Below are positions 15,458 to 22,432 of a DNA stretch of 24,093 nucleotides, piece after piece (the stretch's first letter is position 1; the number at the start of each line of letters is the position of its first letter). The DNA comes from CAWAXW01 sp963786155. GTDB lineage: Bacteria > Actinomycetota > CADDZG01 > WHSQ01. Position numbers and translations under genes: made by a program. The notes under the pieces are model-generated. The model was not told the DNA's origin. It saw nothing but the letters and a program-made list of their open reading frames with translations, and ran no database searches. The stretch is taken from the NCBI GenBank assembly GCA_963786155.1, contig CAWAXW010000002.1, positions 1 through 24,093 on the forward strand, written 5' to 3'.

Positions 15458-16350
15458 AAGATGCGGGAGCCCAGGGCGCTGGCCACCAGCTCGACCGCCA
15501 GATACCCGGTCGCGTCGGCGTGGTCAAGGATCGGGTTTACCTCAACCACTTCGATCGAGCTGATCACGCCGGCTTCGGCGACGGTCTCGAGCGCCAGGTG
15601 GGCTTCCCGGTAACTGAGCCCTCCTCGCACCGGAGTGCCCACGCCCGGCGCTATCTCCGGATCGCAGACGTCGACATCGAGAGAGAGATGCACGAAGCCG
15701 TCCCCCGTCACGACATCGATCGCATCTCTCATGACCTCGGCCACGCCGCGACGATCGATATCCGACATCGTGAGCACGCAGAGATCGAGCTCGCGCGCGA
15801 GGGCCTTCTCGCCCGGGTCAAGCGACCGCACTCCCACGAGTGCAACGCGGGCAGGATCGACCCATGGAGGGGAGGCGAAACCTTCGATCTCGAATCCGCA
15901 ACGGCCGAGGGCCGCGGCCAAAGGCATGCCGTGCACGTTGCCGGACGGAGTGTTGCCGGGGACATTCAGATCCCCATGCGCGTCCATCCAGATGACTCCT
16001 CCCGCGCCCCATACGGAATGAAGCCCGGCAAGCGTCCCCATCGCGATCGTGTGGTCGCCGCCCAGCACCAAAGGGAACCGTCCGGCTTGCGCGATGTCTC
16101 TGACCCGCCGGCCGATCTGCGAGCAGGTGCGCAGGATCTCGGGAAGGTAACGAGCTCGCTCGTCACTCTCGGCTGCGATCTCGGGTAGCTCGGCGACGAC
16201 GTTCCCGGAATCGACCACTTCGATCCCGAGGCTCTCCAACCGTTCGTCCAAGCCCGCATAGCGCACGGCGCTGGGGCCCATGTCCACCCCGCGGCGGGCC
16301 GCCCCGAGGTCGAGCGGGGCGCCGAGGATGGCAACGGTTCGTGACTCCAT
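15454..16350 (-). CDS. rocF: Arginase
   Basis: Ureohydrolase, most likely arginase (L-arginine to ornithine and urea), binuclear manganese enzyme; 298 residues, normal length. Metal ligands: H100 in GGDHT, D123, H125 and D127 in WMDAHGDLN, D225 and D227 in SLDVDVCDP. Substrate loop TPSGNVHGMPLAAALG and the early GVDMGPSAVRYAGL favour arginase over agmatinase or formiminoglutamase. EVVEVNP near the C-terminus is also typical. First gene of a two-gene unit with the YchF-like gene. Its ATG is only 14 bases from the start of the divergent dehydrogenase gene, so its promoter must lie inside that gene. Confidence 0.9.
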   Translation of the reverse strand: MESRTVAILGAPLDLGAARRGVDMGPSAVRYAGLDERLESLGIEVVDSGNVVAELPEIAAESDERARYLPEILRTCSQIGRRVRDIAQAGRFPLVLGGDHTIAMGTLAGLHSVWGAGGVIWMDAHGDLNVPGNTPSGNVHGMPLAAALGRCGFEIEGFASPPWVDPARVALVGVRSLDPGEKALARELDLCVLTMSDIDRRGVAEVMRDAIDVVTGDGFVHLSLDVDVCDPEIAPGVGTPVRGGLSYREAHLALETVAEAGVISSIEVVEVNPILDHADATGYLAVELVASALGSRIL

Positions 16351-16364
16351 GCCACGATGCTTGC

Positions 16365-17099
16365 ATGGATAGACGGGTCGCGGTGGTCACGGGTGGGTCG
16401 AGCGGTATCGGCGCGGCCACGGCACGCAGGCTCGCAGCGGAGGAGTTCGAGGTCGTGCTCGGAGCGCGTCGGCTCGATCGACTACAGCAGGTTGCCGCTT
16501 CGTTCGGGGGCCGGGCGCTCGAGTTGGACGTCACCGATGATGCCTCCGTGACCGCCTTCGCCGACGCGATCGAGCGGGTCGACGTGCTCGTCAACAACGC
16601 GGGGCTCGCATCGGGCAGGGATCGCGTCGCCGACCTCCCCTACGAGCGGCTCGAGCTGATGTGGCAGACGAACGTCGCCGGTCTGCTGCGCGTGACTCAG
16701 GCATTGATGCCCAAGCTCGAAGCCTCGTCCGACGCGCACATCATCAACATGGGATCGATCGCCGGGCACGAGACCTATCCGGCCGGCGCCGGTTACACCG
16801 CTTCCAAGCATGCGGTGCGCGCGATCACCCAGACCCTTCGCCACGAGCTCGTCGGGCAGCCGATCCGGATCACGGAAATCGCGCCGGGGTTGGTCGAGAC
16901 CGAGTTCTCGATCGTGCGCTTCGACGGAGACGAATCGAAGGCCAAGGCCGTCTACGAAGGCATCGACCCGTTGACCGCCGCCGACATCGCCGACTGCGTG
17001 GCCTGGGCGGCGACGAGGCCTCCACACGTCAACATCGACCTGATCGTGGTCAAGCCCCGTGGGCAGGCCAGCGCCGAACGGATCGCGCGCAAGAGCTAG
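16365..17099 (+). CDS. Short-chain dehydrogenase, YdfG-like
   Basis: Classical NAD(P)-dependent SDR of 244 residues. Cofactor motif TGGSSGIG (9-16) with downstream ARR favouring NADP; NNAG at 77-80; catalytic S131, Y144 and K148. The C-terminal part (IAPGLVETEFSIVRFDGDESKA, then PPHVNIDLIVVKP) closely follows the YdfG group, which reduces malonic semialdehyde and oxidises serine and 3-hydroxy acids. Start chosen at ATG 16365; an in-frame ATG at 16341 would overlap the arginase coding region and adds an atypical head. No Shine-Dalgarno; CACGAT is 6 bases upstream. Confidence 0.9.
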   Translation: MDRRVAVVTGGSSGIGAATARRLAAEEFEVVLGARRLDRLQQVAASFGGRALELDVTDDASVTAFADAIERVDVLVNNAGLASGRDRVADLPYERLELMWQTNVAGLLRVTQALMPKLEASSDAHIINMGSIAGHETYPAGAGYTASKHAVRAITQTLRHELVGQPIRITEIAPGLVETEFSIVRFDGDESKAKAVYEGIDPLTAADIADCVAWAATRPPHVNIDLIVVKPRGQASAERIARKS

Positions 17100-17103
17100 C
17101 CCC

Positions 17104-17132
17104 TTGTGTAGGGACCGGGTCCCTGAGACAGT
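17104..17132 (+). promoter_or_regulatory. Predicted promoter of the PD40-RTX gene, with a palindrome in its spacer
   Basis: TTGTGT (17104-17109), 17-base spacer, GACAGT (17127-17132). The spacer contains the 15-base palindrome AGGGACCGGGTCCCT (17110-17124, arms of 7 around a central G). The -35 is preceded by CCCC, giving CCCCTTGTG as in the next two genes. A leader of about 15 bases with AAGGAAGGGGG precedes ATG 17154. Confidence 0.4.
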
Positions 17133-17153
17133 TATTGGAAGGAAGGGGGCCAG

Positions 17154-18569
17154 ATGATGCTCAGGACTCTTCGGCTGGCGGCCATACTCGGATTGATAGC
17201 GATGGGTCTCGTCCCTTCGCCCACCGTCGAGGCAACGCCTACTGGCCTGAACGGCCCCATCCTTTTCTTCCGCGGCGAATCGTTCGGCTCGGGGATCACC
17301 TCGGTCAACCCGGATGGGTCTGCGCCGGCCCGTCCCTTGCCCGGAAAGCATTACGGGGAGTACGAATCCGTGGGGGCATGGTCGCCAGACGGCTCGGAGT
17401 ATGCCTTCGCAACCAGCAGCAACAACACGATCTACGTGACCAACATCGTCACGCAGGCGGAGCGAAGCCTCCGTACCGGCGGCACCTTCCCCGACTTCGC
17501 GCCGGACGGGAAGACGATCGCGTTCTCTCGCGGCGATGAGATCTGGTCGACCAGTGCAATAGACGGCACGGGTAGTCGCCAACTGACGAACTTCACCGAT
17601 ACCACCGGCAAGGCCAACGCCCCGTCGTATTCCCCCGACGGATCGCAGATCGCCTTCGTCGGCGAGACGAACGAGGCGGGCATCGTGAGAGGCATCTACG
17701 TCATGCCGGCGGCTGGGGGCACTCCTTCCCTGCTGATCGGGGGGACGGACGACAGTGTGTACAGCCGCGCCGACTGGTCCCCCGACGGGACGAAGCTCTC
17801 CTATTCGGTCCCCGACCCCGCCGGAGCCGTACAGATGCACGTGTACGACATCTCCAAGAACAGCGACGCGATAGTCGCCGCCGGAGAAGGGCCCGTCTGG
17901 TCGCCCGACGGGACGAAGCTAGCGTTCGCGTCTGGGGGGCACATCTGGACGATGGACGCCTCGGGCGGAACGGCAACCCAGATCCAATTCTGTGGCGGCA
18001 ACTTCTTCTGCGCCAATCCCCGCTGGTCAGTCCAGTGCGGTCAGAAATGCTCGATCGCTAAGGGGTGCGACGAGAGCGCGGGCGACACATGCGGAAGCAA
18101 TGCCGATGACGTCATCGTCGGAACTGAGTCGAGCGACACGATCGTCGCCGGCTCGGGCAACGACACGATCTTCGGAGGCGGCGGTAACGACACGATCTCG
18201 GGCGGTGACGGCAACGACGTTATCCACGGCGAAGCTCCACCGGAAGGATCGTCGCCGCGCGCGTCCTCTCAGGAAGAGGAACAAGAGACGTCGAACGACA
18301 CGATCGATGCCGGCGCGGGCAACGACACGATCGTCGCGGGTATCGGCGTCGACAAGGTGACCGGCGGCGCCGGCAGCGACAAGGCGTTCGGCGACGACGG
18401 CAACGACAACTTAATCGGAAGCGCGGGCAACGATCGTCTGACCGGCGGCCTGGGTGACGACAAGATGAACGGCGGGGCCGGCAAGGACGTCTGCTTCATC
18501 GGCAAGAGCAAGAGCTCGAAGGACAAGCCCGTCGCATGCGAGTCGACGCCCAAGCGCAACAACATGTAA
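17154..18569 (+). CDS. Secreted PD40 beta-propeller fused to RTX calcium-binding repeats
   Basis: 471-residue exported protein. Signal peptide 1-27 (AAILGLIAMGLVPSPTVEA). Residues 35-275 form a TolB-like propeller with five PD40 motifs: SPDGSEYAFA (77), APDGKTIAFS (116), SPDGSQIAFV (160), SPDGTKLSYS (209), SPDGTKLAFA (250). A cysteine-rich linker follows (C280, C286, C295, C299, C305, C313), probably disulphide-bonded outside the cell. Residues 318-445 are RTX nonapeptides (GSGNDTIFG, GGGNDTISG, GDGNDVIHG, GAGNDTIVA, SAGNDRLTG), interrupted at 361-380 by an acidic Ser/Glu insert. RTX repeats fold on binding calcium after export. No enzymatic domain is seen. The gene is intact and heads a plus-strand run of three surface protein genes. 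A double ATG (17154, 17157) leaves the exact start open. Confidence 0.85.
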   Translation: MMLRTLRLAAILGLIAMGLVPSPTVEATPTGLNGPILFFRGESFGSGITSVNPDGSAPARPLPGKHYGEYESVGAWSPDGSEYAFATSSNNTIYVTNIVTQAERSLRTGGTFPDFAPDGKTIAFSRGDEIWSTSAIDGTGSRQLTNFTDTTGKANAPSYSPDGSQIAFVGETNEAGIVRGIYVMPAAGGTPSLLIGGTDDSVYSRADWSPDGTKLSYSVPDPAGAVQMHVYDISKNSDAIVAAGEGPVWSPDGTKLAFASGGHIWTMDASGGTATQIQFCGGNFFCANPRWSVQCGQKCSIAKGCDESAGDTCGSNADDVIVGTESSDTIVAGSGNDTIFGGGGNDTISGGDGNDVIHGEAPPEGSSPRASSQEEEQETSNDTIDAGAGNDTIVAGIGVDKVTGGAGSDKAFGDDGNDNLIGSAGNDRLTGGLGDDKMNGGAGKDVCFIGKSKSSKDKPVACESTPKRNNM

Positions 18570-18607
18570 CCGAGCTCACCTACGTATTTCCCGCAATTTG
18601 GCAAAAA

Positions 18608-18652
18608 TTGGGCCTCAGCCCCTTGTGAGCCGAGCCTTGGAGCCGCCAGACT
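18608..18652 (+). promoter_or_regulatory. Predicted promoter and conserved upstream element of the first polyproline surface gene
   Basis: TTGTGA (18623-18628), 18-base spacer, CAGACT (18647-18652). A 21-base block ending with the -35 (18608-18628, with GGGCCTC then CCCCTTGTGA) recurs with 19 identities at 20719-20739 before the paralogous gene. The expected transcription start is near 18659, leaving about 30 bases of leader with GGAGG 8 bases before ATG 18689. The rest of the gap from 18570 holds only a weak AT hairpin (18594-18610). Confidence 0.5.
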
Positions 18653-18688
18653 GAGCAAGCCCAAAGTTTCCCAATCGGAGGTTCGGTC

Positions 18689-20638
18689 ATGAGGCGCTCG
18701 ATCATCGCCGCCGGCTTGGTTCTTGCTCTGCTGGCCCTGTTCGTTCCCGGATCGAACATCGCATCCGCGCAGGGTCCATGCAGCTTCTCCAGAAAGCAGG
18801 CAGCGAAGCCTCTGCACGGCAACACGATGCTTACGTGCATCCAAGTCTTCAAGTTCGAGGACGACGACGGCGACGGCGTTCAGGACCCGGGCGAGCCGAA
18901 CGAACCCGGCTGGACGGTATTCCTCGACAACGCCACCCCGAACGGCGTGCCCAATGGAGCTCCGTCGGAGCCGCAAGGAGTGACCGGCTCTCAACCCCCC
19001 GATGAGGGGTACACGTTCGGCCCACTAGCGAACGGGACGTACCGGGTCTGCGAGGTCCAGCAGGCCGGATACACCAACACATTCATGTCGTTCCCAGCTG
19101 CTAGCCCGGGCACGTGCCAGACAGTCCAGATAACGACACAGCCCGTAGAGGGCTTCGTCACCATCCCAGTTGTTTTCGGCAATCAACCGCCCCCCTGCTC
19201 TCGACAGAGCGGGCAGACCTGCATCCAGGTACTGAAGTACGAAGATGCAAACGGCAACGGACAGCAAAACCTCCCGGGAGAGACCTCCGACCGCGATGGC
19301 TGGACGATGTTCATCGACGATCCGAACGGTCCGAACCCTCCGAACGGGGTTCTCGACCCGGGTGAGCAATCCGGGACCACAGCGGGTGGTGTTGGGGTCA
19401 CGTTCTTAGTGGGCCCCCAAGGAACCGTCAGGGTGTGCGAGGTCGAGCAAACCGGATGGACGAACACCGATCCGGGCACCGCAACCACCGACCCCACGGG
19501 AGCGACGCCGTGCCAGGACGTCCTCGTCAACTCGTTCACCACCAATGTGGTGATCTTCGGCAACATGCAGGACCCGCCGCCGCCGCCGCCTCCACCACCG
19601 CCGCCTCCGCCTCCACCACCTCCTCCGCCTCCATTCGATCCGCCGCCTCCGCCTCCACCTCCGCCGCCGCCTCCGCCTCCGCCTCCGCCTCCACCTCCAC
19701 CTCCGCCACCACCACCACCGCCTCCGCCTCCGCCCGCGCTGCCGACGGTTCCGCCCGAGATCGCCATCGACAAGGACGGGCCGAAGCAAGCAAGCGTTGG
19801 GGACACGGTGACCTACACGTTCGTGGTCTCAAGCCCCGTCGATCGGGATCTGAGCAATGTCTCGGTAACCGACACGCTGTGTTCGTCCGCGCCGGTATTG
19901 AGATCGAAGACGGGCGGGAACGACGACGACGTGCTCGAGCTCGGTGAGCTGTGGGTGTACGAATGCTCACTGAAGGTGGGCAAGGACGACCCGAACCCAC
20001 TTCCCAATACCGCGACCGCGCAGGGCACCGACGAAGCAGGGGTGTCTGTCACCGACGAGGACTCGCACCTCGTAAAGATCGTTCCCGAGCCCAAGATCAA
20101 GATCGTCAAGGACGGACCGGACAATGCCAACGTGGGAGATGTGATCACCTACACACTCCAGGTCACGACGCCGATCGACCGCCCATTGCACAACGTGACT
20201 GTGAAGGACCCCAGGTGTGACGATCCACCGGAAGCGATCGCCAAGGGTGGTAACGATGACGACGTGCTCGATCTCGGCGAGCTATGGATCTATAAGTGCA
20301 AGCACACCGCGACCGAGGGAAACGTGGGGCTCTTCAAGAACACAGCAACGGTAACCGCGCGGGATCCTGGCACGGTAGGACGCGTCAGTGCCAGGACCCT
20401 GCAGAACCCTCAAGTCGTACGCGACAGCGATTCGCACAACGTCGTTGTTGCCAAAGTCCTCGGGCTCAACCTGCCGGGCTCGGCCGCGCCATCTGGGGTT
20501 CTTCCCTTCACCGGTGCGAGCCTCGGAACGTTCGTCACCGTGGCATGGGCGCTAACCCTCTCCGGAGCCGCCCTTCTGCTCGTGGGGTCGAGACCGATCA
20601 GACGCCGAAGGCGAGACTTCGGCAAGAGAACGGCCTAA
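18689..20638 (+). CDS. Wall-anchored SdrD-like protein with polyproline hinge and DUF11-type repeats (first copy)
   Basis: 649-residue surface protein, complete. Signal peptide 1-28. Two SdrD/Cna-B-like domains (about 50-168 and 175-290), each opening with a calcium-loop-like DDDGDGVQDPGEP or EDANGNGQQN and GWT(V/M)F(L/I)D, and closing VCEV(Q/E)QxG(Y/W)TNT. Residues 296-349 are almost pure proline. Then two DUF11/DUF7507-type domains (about 355-460 and 465-575) with IDKDGP or IVKDGP openings and ELW(V/I)Y(E/K)C closings. LPFTG (605-609), a hydrophobic span and RPIRRRRRDFGKR form a classical sortase anchor. Likely function: adhesin, stalk or matrix protein; no binding target is readable. Even cysteine spacing suggests disulphides. 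No sortase gene lies in the window. It shares promoter and architecture with the next gene. Confidence 0.87.
   Translation: MRRSIIAAGLVLALLALFVPGSNIASAQGPCSFSRKQAAKPLHGNTMLTCIQVFKFEDDDGDGVQDPGEPNEPGWTVFLDNATPNGVPNGAPSEPQGVTGSQPPDEGYTFGPLANGTYRVCEVQQAGYTNTFMSFPAASPGTCQTVQITTQPVEGFVTIPVVFGNQPPPCSRQSGQTCIQVLKYEDANGNGQQNLPGETSDRDGWTMFIDDPNGPNPPNGVLDPGEQSGTTAGGVGVTFLVGPQGTVRVCEVEQTGWTNTDPGTATTDPTGATPCQDVLVNSFTTNVVIFGNMQDPPPPPPPPPPPPPPPPPPPPFDPPPPPPPPPPPPPPPPPPPPPPPPPPPPPPPPALPTVPPEIAIDKDGPKQASVGDTVTYTFVVSSPVDRDLSNVSVTDTLCSSAPVLRSKTGGNDDDVLELGELWVYECSLKVGKDDPNPLPNTATAQGTDEAGVSVTDEDSHLVKIVPEPKIKIVKDGPDNANVGDVITYTLQVTTPIDRPLHNVTVKDPRCDDPPEAIAKGGNDDDVLDLGELWIYKCKHTATEGNVGLFKNTATVTARDPGTVGRVSARTLQNPQVVRDSDSHNVVVAKVLGLNLPGSAAPSGVLPFTGASLGTFVTVAWALTLSGAALLLVGSRPIRRRRRDFGKRTA
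19574..19735 (+). repeat. Polyproline-coding low-complexity tract (first copy)
   Basis: 54 codons of CCG, CCT and CCA, broken once by Phe-Asp. It links the SdrD-like head to the DUF11-type domains and would form a stiff polyproline-II rod. CCN-rich repeats expand and contract easily and assemble poorly, so the exact length may vary or be wrong. The matching glycine-rich open frame on the other strand is an artefact of this composition. Confidence 0.9.
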
Positions 20639-20718
20639 GCATTTCAGGCAAGCGGATGCCGCGAAAGGAGTTAAAGCAGCCCTAATCAATGGAAGAAGTT
20701 TCAATCTTTAGGAAGAAC

Positions 20719-20763
20719 TTGGGCCTCGACCCCTTGTGAAGGTGCCACTCCAACCACGAGACT
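20719..20763 (+). promoter_or_regulatory. Predicted promoter and conserved upstream element of the second polyproline surface gene
   Basis: TTGTGA (20734-20739), 18-base spacer, GAGACT (20758-20763). The block 20719-20739 matches 18608-18628 at 19 of 21 bases, and ACTGA follows the -10 in both. Expected start near 20770; about 36 bases of leader with GGAGG before ATG 20806. No terminator is recognisable between the previous gene's stop at 20638 and this promoter. Confidence 0.5.
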
Positions 20764-20805
20764 GAAACAAGCCGAGCAAGGTCACTGTTCTCGTGGAGGT
20801 AGACC

Positions 20806-22432
20806 ATGAAGCGTTCCGTTCTGGCAACCGTGATGTGCGTCGCCATCGTCACGCTGGTCCTCCCTCTGAGCGGATCGGCATTCACCAAGAACCAGCAGCA
20901 GCCGGTCCCTAATCACTGTCTTCGCAACGATCGTGGCACGGCAGGTCGCACGTTGCAGGGGACAATTCCACAAGGTTGCATCCGCGCCTTCAAGTTTGAA
21001 GACGTAAATGGCAACGCGGCGTGGGATCCATCACCGGGGCCGGACCTACCTGTGCAGGGATGGACCGTCTTCATAGACAGGAACGGCGACGGCGTACTGA
21101 ATGCTGGCGACGATTCTGGAACAACAGACGCCAACGGTTTCTTCTTGTTCACACAAAGCCTTCTCCACCTTCAGTTCTATAGCGTCTGCGAGCAGGTGCA
21201 AGCCGGGTGGACCAGGACCTTCCCCACGTCGAGCAACTGCCAAAGTGTGCAGGTGTTCCAAAACAACACGGTCCAGGCGGATTTCGGCAACCAGCAGGTC
21301 CCTCAGCAATCGCCGAGTCCATCTCAAACCACAACGGCGACTCCTCCGCCACCGCCACCCCCGCCTCCGCCGCCACCTTCTGAGACACCACCGCCACCGC
21401 CGCCGCCTCCAGGTCCTCCGCCTCCTGGTCCTCCGCCTCCACCTCCGCCCGACAACCCGCCTCCGCCCCCACCGCCTCCTCCTCCACCGCCTCCTCCTCC
21501 TCCGCCCGACCCGGGGACGACGCAGCAACCAGGTGACGCGGCTCCGCCGGTGCCGCCCGAGATCTCGATCGACAAGGACGGGCCGCGTCAGGCCAGCGTG
21601 GGCGACACGATCACTTACACGTTTGCGGTTTCCAGCCCGGTGGATCGCGACCTCAGCAATGTTTCGGTGACGGACGCGCTGTGCTCGAGCGCTCCCGCAC
21701 TGAGATCTAAAACGGGGGCCAACGATGACGCCGTGCTCGAGCTGGGTGAGCTCTGGGTTTACGAGTGCACTCATCAAGTGGGACCGGGCGATCCCAACCC
21801 GTTGCCCAACACGGCGACGGCGCAAGGTACGGATGAGTTGGGACAGACCGCGACCGATGAGGACTCGCACCTCGTCGAGATCCTTCCGACCCCCAAGATC
21901 AAGATCGTCAAGGATGGACCGAGCAACGCGAACGTCGGTGACCTGATCACTTACACGCTCGAGGTCACGACCCCCATTAACCGTTCGTTGCACAATGTGA
22001 CGGTCAGGGATCCCAGGTGTGACAGTCCTCCGGAGCTCTCGTCACGAAGCGGGAACGACGACGACTTGCTCGATCTGGGCGAGCTGTGGATCTACAAGTG
22101 CAAGCACAGGGCCACCGAATCAGACGTGGGATTGTTCAAGAACACCGCTACGGTCAGCGGCCGTGATCCCGGAGCGTCGGCGAGGGCCAAGCCCGGTGCT
22201 CTGCAAGGCGGCAAGGTCGTGCGCGATAGCGACGACCACAGCGTTGTCGTGGCCAAGGTCTTGGGGATCGAGCCTGCCGGGCGGCGCCGTGCCCTCCGGC
22301 GTGCTGCCGTTCACCGGAACGGGGATGGGTCCCTACCTGACTCTTGCGTTGTCCCTAGCCCTGACCGGAGCCAGCTTCCTCGTGGGAGCTCGATACTTCG
22401 CCCGACGGAGGAGAACCACCGGCGCCCCCTGA
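20806..22432 (+). CDS. Wall-anchored SdrD-like protein with polyproline hinge (second copy), frame-disrupted before the anchor
   Basis: Tandem paralogue of the previous gene, about 542 residues when corrected. Signal peptide 1-26. One SdrD/Cna-B-like domain (about 55-165: FKFEDVNGNAAWDPSPG, GWTVFIDRNGDGVLNAGDD, VCEQVQAGW) instead of two. Polyproline hinge (about 180-234) with Ser-Glu-Thr, Gly and Asp-Asn interruptions. Two DUF11-type domains nearly identical to those of the first copy (DLSNVSVTD, LRSKTG, ELWVYEC; ELWIYKC). After VVAKVLGIE the frame slips by one base near 22271; the other frame gives LPGGAVPSGVLPFTG, a hydrophobic span and ARRRRTTGAP, ending at TGA 22430-22432. Removing one C restores the anchor by comparison with the first copy (NLPGSAAPSGVLPFTG). 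As given, the protein would lose its wall anchor. Confidence 0.82.
21343..21507 (+). repeat. Polyproline-coding low-complexity tract (second copy)
   Basis: 55 codons, mostly CCN for proline, with scattered Ser-Glu-Thr, Gly and Asp-Asn codons. It has the same position in the protein as the first tract but a different interruption pattern, so the two tracts have diverged by repeat expansion faster than the flanking domains. Confidence 0.88.

Noticed and set aside
16482..17840. Minus-strand open frame of 452 codons
   Set aside because: Antisense to the dehydrogenase and PD40-RTX genes; no domain or start signal.
18594..18610. Hairpin CAATTT-ggcaa-AAATTG as terminator of the PD40-RTX gene
   Set aside because: The six-pair stem is five A-T pairs and one C-G, and has no following T run; it is too weak to call, and it runs into the conserved promoter block.
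18608..18689. Riboswitch upstream of the polyproline genes
   Set aside because: The conserved blocks are short, spaced like -35 and -10, and no conserved stems with compensating changes are seen between the two copies.
19183..19806. Glycine-rich minus-strand frame (PE-PGRS-like appearance)
   Set aside because: It is the complement of the polyproline CCN tract; no start signal or conserved head.
19574..21507. Possible CRISPR-like or minisatellite array
   Set aside because: The repetition is codon-level proline coding in frame with surrounding domains; there are no fixed repeats with unique spacers.
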